Positions 46,893 to 56,928 of a stretch of DNA of 64,000 bases are shown here, one piece after another. Within the stretch, counting starts at the first letter, position 1; every line of letters begins with the position of its first letter. The translations under genes and the position numbers were made by a program. Under the pieces are notes generated by a model. It did not search any database, was not told the origin of the DNA, and saw only the letters and a program-made list of their open reading frames with translations. The stretch lies in contig JAJDXG010000035.1 of assembly GCA_022823365.1 (NCBI GenBank), positions 61,926-125,925 on the forward strand, read 5' to 3'. Origin of the DNA: Gemmatimonadota bacterium (GTDB lineage Bacteria > Gemmatimonadota > Gemmatimonadetes > Longimicrobiales > Gaopeijiaceae).

Positions 46893-49000
46893 GCGCCCTC
46901 GCCTTCCTCGCGCCCCTGTTCCTCCTGGGCCTCGGCTTCCTGGTGTGGCCGGTGCTCGTGCACCTGGTGCAGAAGGACCGCAAGGAGGTGGTCGAGTTTC
47001 CCTCGCTGATGTTCCTCGAGCGGGTTCCCTACAAGTCGTCGCGGCGCCAGAAGATTCGCCACTGGCTGTTGCTGCTGATGCGGCTCGCGGCGCTGACGGT
47101 GCTCATCGCCGCATTCGCGCGCCCGTTCATGGACCGCGACGATGTCGCCCTGGGCGGAGCGCCGGTGGCGCGCGAGGTGGTGATCCTCGTCGATCGCTCG
47201 TACAGCATGGACTACGGCGATCGCTGGGCGGATGCCCTTGCCGGCGCCCGCACCGCAGTCCGCCAGCTGGGCCCGGAGGACCGCGCCTCGCTGGTGTTCT
47301 TCTCGGCCGGCGCGACCCTGGCGGTTCGCTCGACCACCGACCGCACGGTGCTCTTCGCCGCCCTGGATACGGCCGAGCCGGGCTCCGGCGCCACCCGCTT
47401 CGGCCCCGCGCTCGACCTCGCGCGCACCGTGCTGGAGCAGTCGAACCTGCCGGGCCGGCACGCCGTGGTGATCTCCGACTTCCAGCGCGCGGGATGGGAC
47501 GGCGACGAAGGGGCGCGCCTGCCTCCCGGGACCACGGTGGACCCGGTCGTGGTGACCGGACCGTACGAGGGCGACCTCGCCGTCGGCCAGCTCCTCTTCC
47601 AGCGAACCTACCGCGACGGGCTGGAGCGGGTCGAAACCCTGGTCCGCCTCGTCAACTCCGGGGATCGCGAGGTCGAGGAGGTGGAGGTGGTGCTGGAGCT
47701 GGACGGCAGACCGGTCGGGTCGGCAACGGCCACGCTCGGGCCCAACGGCACCGCGCTGGTCACGCTGCCGGCGTTCACGCTGAGCGAACCGTTCACGCGC
47801 GGGTCGGTGCGGCTCCCGGCCGACGGCCTGCCCGCCAACGACGTCGCCCATTTCGTGCTGTCGCCGGGCGAGGGGTTCTCGGTGCTGGTGGTGGAGGACG
47901 GCGCCGAGCCCAGGGACCCGAGCCTGTACCTCGACCAGGCGCTGGCCATCGGCACCGATCCCGCCTTCGATGTCGATGCCACGACCGTGGGCGCGATGAC
48001 CGCGGGCGACCTGGCCGGCCGGTCGGTGGTGATCCTCAACGGCTCGCGGCCGCCGCGGGGGGCGGTCGGGACGCGCCTGCGCGAATTCGTGGAGGACGGC
48101 GGCGGCCTGGTGGTCATCCTGGGCGAACGGAGCAGCTGGCCCGCCGACGGGCCCGACCTCCTCCCCGGTCCGGTGGGGGCGGTGATGGAACCGGAGTGGC
48201 GCGAGGGCCGCGGCGGCACGCTGGGCCGCATCGACTACACCCACCCCGTCTTCGCCCTCTTCGCCGCCCCCCGCAGCGGCGACCTTACCGACGCCAACTT
48301 CTTCCGCTACCGCAACGTGGAGCTCGCGGGGGCGGACGGCGTGCTGGCCCGCTTCGACAACGGCGCGGTGGCGCTGGCGGAACGGCAGGTGGGCGAGGGA
48401 CGGGTGCTGCTCTGGACGTCGATGCTCGACAACTACTGGAACGACATGGTCCTGCAGCCCATCTTCCTGCCCTTCGCGCACCAGTTGGTCAAGCACGCCG
48501 GAAGCTTCCGCCCTCCCACGCCCTCCTACACCGTGGACGACGTGCTCAACCTCTCGGGACAGGGCGAAGGACGGGAGGCCGATCGACTCCTCGCCGGTGT
48601 CGAGCAGGACGACCGGGACGGACTGGTCGCGCTTTCGCCCTCCAATCGTTCCATTGACGTGAGCGGAGCGGCCCGACCCGGCTTTCTGGCGCTCGCGGAG
48701 CAGGGCTTCTACGAGCTGCGCGGCGGGGGCGGAGGAGGAGGGCCGGGCACACCGGCAGTCGCGGTGAACGTCAACCTCGGGGAAGCGGATCTCGAGGCGA
48801 TGGACCCCGAGGAGTTCGCCGGGTCCATCACCAGTCCGGACGTCGGGGCTGAAGGCGCCGCCGGCGCCGAACTCGGGCCGGAGGACAGGGAACGGCGCCA
48901 GGGAATCTGGTGGTATCTGCTGGTGGCGGCGTTCCTGCTTCTGGCACTGGAGACGATTGTCTCCAATTATTTGTCACGAAAGGCCGCCAGCCAGCCCTAG
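46889..49000 (+). CDS. BatA/VWA-domain membrane protein
   Basis: A 703-residue membrane protein. The N-terminal BatA segment (LAPLFLLGLGFLVWPVLVHL, then PSLMFLERVPYKSSRRQKIR) carries two helices, then a VWA domain with VVILVDRSYSMDYGDRW and HAVVISDFQRAGWD, a GATase-like region (LREFVEDGGGLVVILGERSS) and a last helix (WYLLVAAFLLLALETIVSNY). It resembles a longer relative of the protein at 38061. ATG 46889 overlaps the DUF58 stop. Confidence 0.92.
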   Translation: MSALAFLAPLFLLGLGFLVWPVLVHLVQKDRKEVVEFPSLMFLERVPYKSSRRQKIRHWLLLLMRLAALTVLIAAFARPFMDRDDVALGGAPVAREVVILVDRSYSMDYGDRWADALAGARTAVRQLGPEDRASLVFFSAGATLAVRSTTDRTVLFAALDTAEPGSGATRFGPALDLARTVLEQSNLPGRHAVVISDFQRAGWDGDEGARLPPGTTVDPVVVTGPYEGDLAVGQLLFQRTYRDGLERVETLVRLVNSGDREVEEVEVVLELDGRPVGSATATLGPNGTALVTLPAFTLSEPFTRGSVRLPADGLPANDVAHFVLSPGEGFSVLVVEDGAEPRDPSLYLDQALAIGTDPAFDVDATTVGAMTAGDLAGRSVVILNGSRPPRGAVGTRLREFVEDGGGLVVILGERSSWPADGPDLLPGPVGAVMEPEWREGRGGTLGRIDYTHPVFALFAAPRSGDLTDANFFRYRNVELAGADGVLARFDNGAVALAERQVGEGRVLLWTSMLDNYWNDMVLQPIFLPFAHQLVKHAGSFRPPTPSYTVDDVLNLSGQGEGREADRLLAGVEQDDRDGLVALSPSNRSIDVSGAARPGFLALAEQGFYELRGGGGGGGPGTPAVAVNVNLGEADLEAMDPEEFAGSITSPDVGAEGAAGAELGPEDRERRQGIWWYLLVAAFLLLALETIVSNYLSRKAASQP

Positions 49001-49048
49001 GGAGCACCGGGGGCGGGCAGGCATCGCACCAGAGAAGGGGGAGCAGAG

Positions 49049-52000
49049 GTGCCTACACGACTCAACCACCGCGCCAGACTCGAGCTTCTCGACGCCATTC
49101 GACACGTGCGAACCCGCTGGCGCATGCGCATCGCGCTGCGCGGATTGGCCGCGCTGCTCGGGATCGGGCTGGTCGCCTTCCTGGTGTCCTCCTGGGGGAT
49201 GGAAGGCAGCCGCTTCAGCCCCGCGGTCGTCACCGGCTTCCGCATCTTCACCTGGCTCTCGCTGCTCGTGGTGGGAATCTGGTTCCTCGTGCGCCCGCTC
49301 TGGCGGCGGCCTTCCGACGCGCAGGTCGCGCTCTATCTGGAGGAGCACGAGCCATCCCTGAAGGCTTCGGTCCTGAGCGCGATCGACGCGGGAGCCGACC
49401 CCGAGGCCGCGGGTAAGGCGCACTCGCCCGCGCTCGTGCAGCGGCTCATGGAGTCCGCGGTCCGCAAGGCGCGCGCCGTGGATGGCGGACACCGGATCGA
49501 GCGGGCGGCGCTGCTGCGCTGGACCGCGGCCGTCGCGGGCATCGCACTCGCCATCCTCATCATCTTCCTCACCGGGCCGGCCTTCCTGCGCACCGGCGCC
49601 TCGGCACTGCTCTCGCCCACGGCGGACGCGGCGGAAGTCAACCCCTACTCCATCGAGGTTACCCCGGGCGACGTCACCATCACGCGCGGCTCGGATCTGC
49701 GCATCGCGGCGCGCAACCTGGGTTTCGACGCCGTGGAGGCAGAACTCTTTCTGCGCACCGGCTCCGACGGTGAATTCCGCCCCCTGTCCATGCTCCTGGG
49801 GGGTGACACGGGCGAGGACGATGTCGGGGATTTCGAAGTGGTGCTCTTCGGCGTGGAAGACGTCACCGAGTATTTCGTGCGCTCCTCGGGCGTGCAGTCG
49901 GACCTGTACCGAATCGATGTGGAGATCCTGCCGTACGTGGACCGGCTCGAGCTGGTGTACGACTTCCCGGCCTACACCGGGCTTCCGGACCGTACCATCG
50001 ACGACGGCGGCGACATCGCGGTGCTGCGCGGAACCCGCGTCCACCTGCGCGCCTTCCCCACGATTCCCGCCCCGCGCGCCAACCTGTGGCGCGACGACGC
50101 GCTGGCGAGCGAACTGACCTCCGCCGAGGACGGCTCCTTCACCGGATCCTTCGTGGTGGAGCAGAACGGCTTCTACCACCTCGAGATGGAGAGCGCCCGC
50201 GCCGGGCTGGTGCCCGCCTCGCCCCAGTACACCATCGACGTGCTGAACGACCAGCCTCCGTCGCTTTCCTTCACCCGCCCCGGCCGCGACACCCGCGCCA
50301 CCGCGCTGGAGGAGTTCTTCATCGAGGCGCGCGCCAACGACGACTACGGCATCCGGCAACTCGAGCTCGTCTTCTCGGTCAACGGCGGCGAGGAACAGAC
50401 CGTCGAGCTGTTCGGCTCCGGCGCCGCGCCCCTGAGCGAGGTGAGCGCGGGCTACACGTTCTTCCTGGAGGAGTACGAGCTCGTCCCGGGCGACATCATC
50501 TCCTACTACGCCAAGGCGCGCGACAACGCGGGCACGGGCAGCCAGGAAGCCATCAGCGACATCTACTTCCTCCAGATCCGCCGCTTCGACACCGAGTTCC
50601 GCCAGGCGGAGCAGCAGCCCGGAGGCGGCGGCGGTGGCGGCGGCGGCGGCCAGATGGGCGGCGAGCAGGAGCTTTCCGAACAGCAGAGGGAGGTCATCTC
50701 GGCGACCTTCAACCTGAACCGGGACCGCGACCGCTACTCACCGGAGGGGTTCAGCGAAGGGCTGGTCGTGGTGCGCCTCTCGCAGGAGAGGCTTCGCGAT
50801 CAGGTTGCGACCCTGACGACCCGTCTCAACAACCGGGGCGTGGTGCGCGATCCCGAGTTCGAGCAGATCGCCCAGTTGCTGCCGCAGGCGATGGAGGAGA
50901 TGGAGGCCGCCATGGAGCGGCTCGACGCCGCCGACCCGGAGGGCGCGCTCTCCGAGGAGCAGCAGGCGCTCCAGTACCTGCTGCGCGCGGAAGCGCTCTA
51001 CGACGAGGTGCAGGTGAGCCAGCAGCAGGGCGGCGGGGGCGGAGGAGGGGGCGGCGGGCCCAACGCGGAGGACCTGGCCGACCTCTTCGAGCTGGAGCTG
51101 GACAAGCTCAAGAATCAGTACGAGAGCGTGCAGCGCGGCGAGCGGCAGCAGGCCGACGAGCAGATCGACGAGACGCTCGAGCGTCTGCGCGAACTGGCGC
51201 GGCGCCAGGAGCAGGAGGCCGAGCGCCAGCAGCGCCTCGCCAACCGCTCGCAGGGTTCCGCCGGGGGCGGCGCACAGAACCAGCGCTCGCTCGCCGATGA
51301 GGTGGAGGAGGAGGCGAGGCGCCTGGAGGAGCTCTCGCGCATGCAGTCCAACCAGCGCCTGGCGGAGACGGCGCGCCAGCTTCAGGACGCCGCCAACGCG
51401 ATGCGGGAAGCGGCCGCCGCCAGAGGAGGCGAAGCGGCCGCCGATGCGCGTTCCGCACTCGACCGTCTGCGGGCCGCGCGGCGACTGCTGGAGCGCGATC
51501 AGTCCGGGCGTATCGAGCGGGACGCGCAGGATGCCCTGCAGCGGAGCGAGGAGCTGATCGAGGAGCAGCTCGATGTCGCCGAGGAATCGGTGGACATCTC
51601 CGGCGCCGACCAGGTCACCGCGGAACGCATGCGCAGGCTCATCGAGCGCAAGAACGAGATGTCCACGGAGGTTGCCGACCTGGAGCGGCAGATCGATGAG
51701 ATGTCCGCGGAGGCCGGCTCCGAGCAGCAGCAGGCGGCCGAGTCGTTCGACGATGCCCTGCGCAACATCCGCGACAACAAGATCAGGGAACGGATCCAGT
51801 ATTCGCGAGGGCTGCCGGGCGCGCGCAGCCCCGACTTCACGCGCGACTTCGAACAGCAGACCACCGAGCACCTGATGGAGCTGCGGGACCAGTTGCGGCA
51901 GGCGTCGGAAGCAATCGGCGAGCCGGTGGACGACCGCACCATGGAGTCACTCGACCAGGCCCGCGACATGGTGCGCAACATGGAGTCGCTCAACCGGCGG

Positions 52001-52669
52001 CTGCAGGCGCGCGCCGACGAGAACGCCCGGCGGGGGCTGGGACAACAGCCCGGCGAGGAAGCTCAGGGGCAGCAGGGTCAGGGTCAGCAGGGCGAGGGGC
52101 AACAGGGCCAACAGGGCCAGGAAGGGCAGCAGGGTCAAGGCGGCCAGCAAGGTGAAGGCCAGGAAGGCCAGCAGGGTCAAGGCGGACAGCAGGGCCAGGG
52201 CGGACAGCAGGGCCAGCAGGGCGGCCAGACGGGTGGAGGCGGCGGCCCCGACGGTCTGAGGGACATGGCCGGCGCCGGATTCGGACCGGGCGGAAACGGC
52301 TGGGCGCGCGGGCTGACCCCGGAGGACATTCGCCAGTTCCGGGGCGAATACCGTGAACGCGCCCGCGAGATGGCCGATCTGCGCGAGCAGCTCTCCGACG
52401 CCGGCGTCGGCGTCGAGGAGCTCGACGACGTCATCCGCTCCATGAGGGCGCTGGACGACCGCCGCGTCTACGACGACATGGAGGAAATCCTCCGGCTGCA
52501 GACCCGGATTCTGGAAGGGGTGAAGCGCTTCGAGTTCGGACTGCGCCGGGCTGCGGGTGAAGACGACCCCGAGCGGCTGCTCCTGTCCGGCTCCGACGAG
52601 GTGCCTCAGGGCTTCCGCCAGCTGATCGAAGAGTATTACCGTTCGCTGTCCCGCACCCCCGGAGGCTGA
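49049..52669 (+). CDS. DUF4175 giant coiled-coil membrane protein
   Basis: A 1206-residue protein with two N-terminal helices ([20 protein letters not shown] and [18 protein letters not shown]) plus one at about 160-180, Ig-like beta domains to about 515, then roughly 550 residues of coiled coil (Glu/Gln/Arg/Ala-rich) broken by Gly runs, and a Gln/Gly-rich low-complexity stretch at about 1000-1070. The C-terminus is helical again ([20 protein letters not shown]). GTG 49049 follows GGGGGAG. Last gene of the MoxR operon, and probably the large structural element in the periplasm. Confidence 0.88.
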   Translation: MPTRLNHRARLELLDAIRHVRTRWRMRIALRGLAALLGIGLVAFLVSSWGMEGSRFSPAVVTGFRIFTWLSLLVVGIWFLVRPLWRRPSDAQVALYLEEHEPSLKASVLSAIDAGADPEAAGKAHSPALVQRLMESAVRKARAVDGGHRIERAALLRWTAAVAGIALAILIIFLTGPAFLRTGASALLSPTADAAEVNPYSIEVTPGDVTITRGSDLRIAARNLGFDAVEAELFLRTGSDGEFRPLSMLLGGDTGEDDVGDFEVVLFGVEDVTEYFVRSSGVQSDLYRIDVEILPYVDRLELVYDFPAYTGLPDRTIDDGGDIAVLRGTRVHLRAFPTIPAPRANLWRDDALASELTSAEDGSFTGSFVVEQNGFYHLEMESARAGLVPASPQYTIDVLNDQPPSLSFTRPGRDTRATALEEFFIEARANDDYGIRQLELVFSVNGGEEQTVELFGSGAAPLSEVSAGYTFFLEEYELVPGDIISYYAKARDNAGTGSQEAISDIYFLQIRRFDTEFRQAEQQPGGGGGGGGGGQMGGEQELSEQQREVISATFNLNRDRDRYSPEGFSEGLVVVRLSQERLRDQVATLTTRLNNRGVVRDPEFEQIAQLLPQAMEEMEAAMERLDAADPEGALSEEQQALQYLLRAEALYDEVQVSQQQGGGGGGGGGGPNAEDLADLFELELDKLKNQYESVQRGERQQADEQIDETLERLRELARRQEQEAERQQRLANRSQGSAGGGAQNQRSLADEVEEEARRLEELSRMQSNQRLAETARQLQDAANAMREAAAARGGEAAADARSALDRLRAARRLLERDQSGRIERDAQDALQRSEELIEEQLDVAEESVDISGADQVTAERMRRLIERKNEMSTEVADLERQIDEMSAEAGSEQQQAAESFDDALRNIRDNKIRERIQYSRGLPGARSPDFTRDFEQQTTEHLMELRDQLRQASEAIGEPVDDRTMESLDQARDMVRNMESLNRRLQARADENARRGLGQQPGEEAQGQQGQGQQGEGQQGQQGQEGQQGQGGQQGEGQEGQQGQGGQQGQGGQQGQQGGQTGGGGGPDGLRDMAGAGFGPGGNGWARGLTPEDIRQFRGEYRERAREMADLREQLSDAGVGVEELDDVIRSMRALDDRRVYDDMEEILRLQTRILEGVKRFEFGLRRAAGEDDPERLLLSGSDEVPQGFRQLIEEYYRSLSRTPGG
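52060..52245 (+). repeat. Gln/Gly-coding imperfect tandem repeat
   Basis: Within the DUF4175 gene, units such as GGCCAGCAGGGT and GGCGGACAGCAG repeat about 15 times, coding for runs of GQQGQ, GEGQ and GGQQ. Unit length varies by multiples of three, so the frame is kept. Such tracts vary in length between strains by slippage. Confidence 0.85.
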
Positions 52670-52764
52670 GCAACCCGGAGGCGCGGGAAGGGAACCAATC
52701 GGACGCAACCGGGCTGCGCCGGAGGGGCGCGGCCCAACCGGACAGACCAAACGGAAGTGACAGC

Positions 52765-53723
<959 letters not shown>

Positions 53724-53733
<10 letters not shown>

Positions 53734-54329
53734 CCCGTGCCCGGGTGACCAGCGCGGTCATCTGGGCCATCTGCCTGGCGCCCCTGCTCTGGCTCATCCT
53801 CCGGTTCCGCGAGGACGGGCTGGGCGCCAACCCCATCGAGGAGTTCACCCACTGGGGCGGCACGTCGACGCTGATCCTGCTGCTGCTGACGCTGGCCGTG
53901 ACCCCGCTTCGGCGCTGGGTGGGCTGGAACCTGGTGCGCTACCGGCGGCGGCTCGGGCTGGCCGCGTTCTTCTACGGCCTGACCCATTTCATGACGTACG
54001 TCGCCCTCGACCAGTTCTTCGCCTTCGAGTACGTCCTCGAAGACATTGCCGAGCGGCCGTACATCACCGCCGGCTTCGCCGCCTTCGTGCTGCTCATCCC
54101 CCTGGCGGTAACTTCGACCCGGGGGTGGATCCGCCGCCTGGGCAGGCGCTGGCAGCGCCTCCACCGCATCGTGTACGTGGCCGCCGGACTCGGGGTGCTG
54201 CACTACCTCTGGAAGGTGAAGGCCGACACCCTCTGGCCGATGGTGGCGGCGGTGGTGCTGGCGGTGCTGCTGGCGGCGCGTCTCAAGCCGAAGGGGGCGA
54301 GACGCCGGAAGGCCCGCATCCGGCGATGA
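53724..54329 (+). CDS. msrQ: MsrQ haem-binding membrane subunit
   Basis: A 201-residue inner-membrane b-type cytochrome with about six helices that passes quinol electrons to MsrP. Haem-ligand-type His residues occur in [31 protein letters not shown] and [10 protein letters not shown]. The basic C-terminus ([14 protein letters not shown]) faces the cytoplasm. GTG 53724 overlaps msrP; the last codons form the left part of a terminator hairpin. Confidence 0.95.
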
Positions 54330-54338
54330 CCTTTTTTT
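54303..54338 (+). terminator. Rho-independent terminator at the msrPQ end
   Basis: A 7-bp GC stem (54303-54309 with 54319-54325), a 9-nt loop, and TTTTTTT at 54332-54338, overlapping the last msrQ codons. It separates the msr operon from the RiPP region. Confidence 0.82.
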
Positions 54339-54385
54339 CGCCAGGGAAGCGGCAACCCGTCCTCGTCCCGTGATCCGCCTCGTCG

Positions 54386-54415
54386 TTGGCATCGCCCCCG
54401 CCTCGACGATAAATT
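54386..54415 (+). promoter_or_regulatory. Putative promoter of the AlkB fusion gene
   Basis: TTGGCA (54386-54391) and TAAATT (54410-54415) with an 18-nt spacer (17 if ATAAAT is taken). The -10 matches that found before the precursor gene. Prediction by eye only. Confidence 0.45.
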
Positions 54416-54464
54416 CGGATCGGATGCGTGCCGCGCAGCGATCACCGCGATGGAGAATTCCGCG

Positions 54465-56558
54465 ATGGAAGCACACAGTGCCGGTGCCTCGATAGCTGCG
54501 GGCGGGCGGGCCGTCGAGCCCTCCGTCGCGAACGCGCTCCCGCACTTCGCTCCACTTCTCCTCTTCCCCCTCGTGGTCTGCGCCGCCATGTTCGGCGGCT
54601 GGTGGATCGCGGGTCCGTTCGCCTTCTTCATGCTCGCGAGCCCGTTCGACCGGCTCCTGGGCCTGGAGGAGCGGAACATGGATCCGGCCACGACCCGCGA
54701 GAGCCAGTTGTTCCTGTACAATCTCTCGCTGTGGGTGTGGGGGGCGTTCTGGCCCGCGATCTTCGTATTCGCGCTCTGGCAGATGCTGGTCGGCGGCCGA
54801 CTGTCTCTCTGGGAAGTCGGCTTGATCGCCGGCATACTGGTCATGGTGGCGCAGACCGTGTTCGTGGTGGGCCACGAGCTGGTTCATCGACGCGCGCCGT
54901 GGGAACGCCGGCTCGGCGAGTTCCTGCTGGCTTCCGTCTCCTACCCGCACTATGCGACGGAACACGTCTACATTCACCACCCCCGCGTATGCACGCCTCT
55001 GGACCCGGGGTCCGCGCCGAAGGGCGTGAGTTTCTGGGAATACCTGCCGCGGGAAGTGCTGAGCAACATCGTGGGCGCCTGGCGGTTCGAACGGCGGCGA
55101 CTGACTCGCCGTCAACTGCCGCCGTGGCACCACACGAACGCGTTCTGGCGCTACGCAGTGCTGATCGTCTTCTGGTACGGGCTCATCTTCCGGTGGGGCG
55201 GCCCCTGGGCCCTGCTGCTCTACCTTGTCCTGTGCGGCAGCGTGGTCTTCTCGATGAAGATGAGCAACTACGTGCAGCACTACGGGCTGCGGCGCATCCG
55301 CATGCCCAACGGCAGGTTCGAGACGGTCAAGCCGAGGCACGCCTGGAGCGCGGCCTACAAGTTCACCAACTGGCTGTACTACAACATGCAGCGCCACGCC
55401 GACCACCACACGTCGAACCGGCGATATCCGCTGTTGCAGCACCACGGCGAAGCCACCTCTCCGCAGCTGCCGGGCAGCTACATGGAGATGAACGGCATGG
55501 CGCTCTTTCCCAAACGGTGGTTCGAGACCATCGATCCTCTGCTCGACCGTCAGCGAGCCCGGTTCTATCCCGAGATCGACGACTGGAGCGCCTACGACAG
55601 CCGGGCGTTCGCGGCGCGCCCCGACGCGTTCGACGCCATCGCGGAGATTCATGCCGCCGCCCCCGGTCTCGCCGAGTGGATTAACCGCTCACCGGCCCTC
55701 CTCGACACGCTGCGCGAGCGGGAATTCACGGACCTGGAACTGCCCGAGGGATTCCTGTCGGACGCGGAATCGGAGGCGATCGCCCGGTCCGGGCTGGCGC
55801 GCCTCTACTGGACGTACGAACTCAGCCTCTCCGAAATGAGGGCCCAGCTCGACGACATTCCCGTGCAGGACGCCGGTGAGGCGGTCGCGGCAGCGCGGGA
55901 GTGGTCGAACGGCAAGGTCTTCCAGATCGCCGTGCACACGATGCGCGGCAGCCTGTCCGTGAGCGAGGCGACGACGGCTCTGTCGCGCGTCGGCGAAGCC
56001 TGCATCGCCACCGTCCTGTCCGCGGTCGAGGAGGACTTCGCCGACCGCGGCGTGCCGCGAGCCAGCGGCGGCGTGGCGGTCGCGGTCCTGGGACCGCTGG
56101 CCAGCGGGGAGGCGCTGCCGGGCGCGGAGCTCGATGTCCGGTTCGTGTACGACGGCGGCCCGGCCAGGTACTACGAAGCATTGTGCCGCCGCTTTCGCAA
56201 GGCGCTCCGTGCGCTTTCGCGCAAAAACCTGCTGCTGGCGCCCGTCCCGCGCGGCGGGATGGAGGGCCTCCTTTCCCTCGCCGAGTTCAAGGAACAACTC
56301 CGCAATCCCGGTTCGGATCGTGAGCTGGCGGCGCTCGCGCGGGCGCGTTGCGTGTTCGTGTCGGGCGATGACGAAATCGGGGCACGGTTCGCGCAGGCGT
56401 TGCGGGACGCTCCGGGAGGGAGTGCGGCCCGCGAGATGCTGATGGCCGAGTCGCGCGAAGCCGCCGCGAGCGAAGTGATCCGTGATACCGCGTCCCGAGC
56501 CGCAACCGACATCGCCGCGCTTGCGGATGGCCCGCCCCGGGAGGTGAACGGGACTTGA
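54465..56558 (+). CDS. AlkB-type membrane hydroxylase fused to a degenerate GlnE-like nucleotidyltransferase
   Basis: A 697-residue fusion. The N-terminal 370 residues are an integral-membrane di-iron monooxygenase: His boxes HELVHRR (137), HVYIHHP (167) and QRHADHH (309), plus NYVQHYG (268), the AlkB marker that separates alkane hydroxylases from desaturases. The C-terminal 320 residues resemble glutamine-synthetase adenylyltransferase: helical lead, then VAVAVLGPL...GAELDVRFVYDG where GlnE has G-S-D-L-D, and an ARARCVFVSGDDEIGARFAQAL end. The first catalytic Asp is Glu and the DLRLRP segment is LLLAPVPRG, so catalysis is doubtful. ATG 54465 has GGAG 9 nt before it; ATG 54450 is possible. 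It lies 79 nt before the RiPP precursor on the same strand, so it may oxidise the peptide or a lipid partner. Confidence 0.8.
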   Translation: MEAHSAGASIAAGGRAVEPSVANALPHFAPLLLFPLVVCAAMFGGWWIAGPFAFFMLASPFDRLLGLEERNMDPATTRESQLFLYNLSLWVWGAFWPAIFVFALWQMLVGGRLSLWEVGLIAGILVMVAQTVFVVGHELVHRRAPWERRLGEFLLASVSYPHYATEHVYIHHPRVCTPLDPGSAPKGVSFWEYLPREVLSNIVGAWRFERRRLTRRQLPPWHHTNAFWRYAVLIVFWYGLIFRWGGPWALLLYLVLCGSVVFSMKMSNYVQHYGLRRIRMPNGRFETVKPRHAWSAAYKFTNWLYYNMQRHADHHTSNRRYPLLQHHGEATSPQLPGSYMEMNGMALFPKRWFETIDPLLDRQRARFYPEIDDWSAYDSRAFAARPDAFDAIAEIHAAAPGLAEWINRSPALLDTLREREFTDLELPEGFLSDAESEAIARSGLARLYWTYELSLSEMRAQLDDIPVQDAGEAVAAAREWSNGKVFQIAVHTMRGSLSVSEATTALSRVGEACIATVLSAVEEDFADRGVPRASGGVAVAVLGPLASGEALPGAELDVRFVYDGGPARYYEALCRRFRKALRALSRKNLLLAPVPRGGMEGLLSLAEFKEQLRNPGSDRELAALARARCVFVSGDDEIGARFAQALRDAPGGSAAREMLMAESREAAASEVIRDTASRAATDIAALADGPPREVNGT

Positions 56559-56582
56559 CCTACGACTTAATCCCTCTAAATT
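56555..56582 (+). promoter_or_regulatory. Putative promoter of the RiPP precursor
   Basis: TTGACC (56555-56560), 16 nt, TAAATT (56577-56582), inside a locally A+T-rich stretch that starts at the AlkB-fusion stop codon. It would give the precursor its own strong transcript. Confidence 0.55.
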
Positions 56583-56637
56583 GCGACAAAATAGGGTTGG
56601 TAATGTGGTTCGTAGCCTCCAACGATGGAGAATTGCC

Positions 56638-56889
56638 ATGAGAAGCGGCGATGAAATGCTGGCGCAGGTTGTTGAGAAGTCCGCCGTGGACGCGGATTTC
56701 AGGGAACAGCTTCTCGCAGATCCCAAGGCTGCGATCAGCAGCGAATTGGGGATTACGATTCCCGATTCGATGAACATCCGGGTCCATGAAAGCGACATGC
56801 AGACGGTGCACCTCGCGTTGCCGCCGGACTCGCACATCACCGAGGAACAGATGGAAGCCATCTCGGCCGGCCTCTGCTGCTGCTGGTAG
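56638..56889 (+). CDS. NHLP-type RiPP precursor peptide with a CCCW end
   Basis: An 83-residue precursor. The leader is of the nitrile-hydratase-alpha type: DADFREQLLADPKAAISSEL, GITIPDSMNIRVHESDMQTV, HLALPP and TEEQMEAISAG. After that the chain has only LCCCW (79-83), so the core is about five residues with three adjacent Cys. Cleavage is expected after the AG. SD GGAG is 7 nt before ATG 56638. The gene converges with the YcaO gene; in between, CCGGCG-AGC-CGCCGG (56897-56911) can form a small hairpin. In this peptide class YcaO enzymes turn Cys into thiazoline rings and NHLP exporters remove the leader. Product unknown. Confidence 0.88.
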   Translation: MRSGDEMLAQVVEKSAVDADFREQLLADPKAAISSELGITIPDSMNIRVHESDMQTVHLALPPDSHITEEQMEAISAGLCCCW

Positions 56890-56928
56890 CCCCGCGCCGG
56901 CGAGCCGCCGGTCAGGAGTTCCTCTTCC

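Noticed and set aside
54465..56558. Simple fatty-acid desaturase
   Set aside because: The NYVQHYG motif and box spacing fit AlkB-type hydroxylases better, and the C-terminal half is unlike any desaturase extension.
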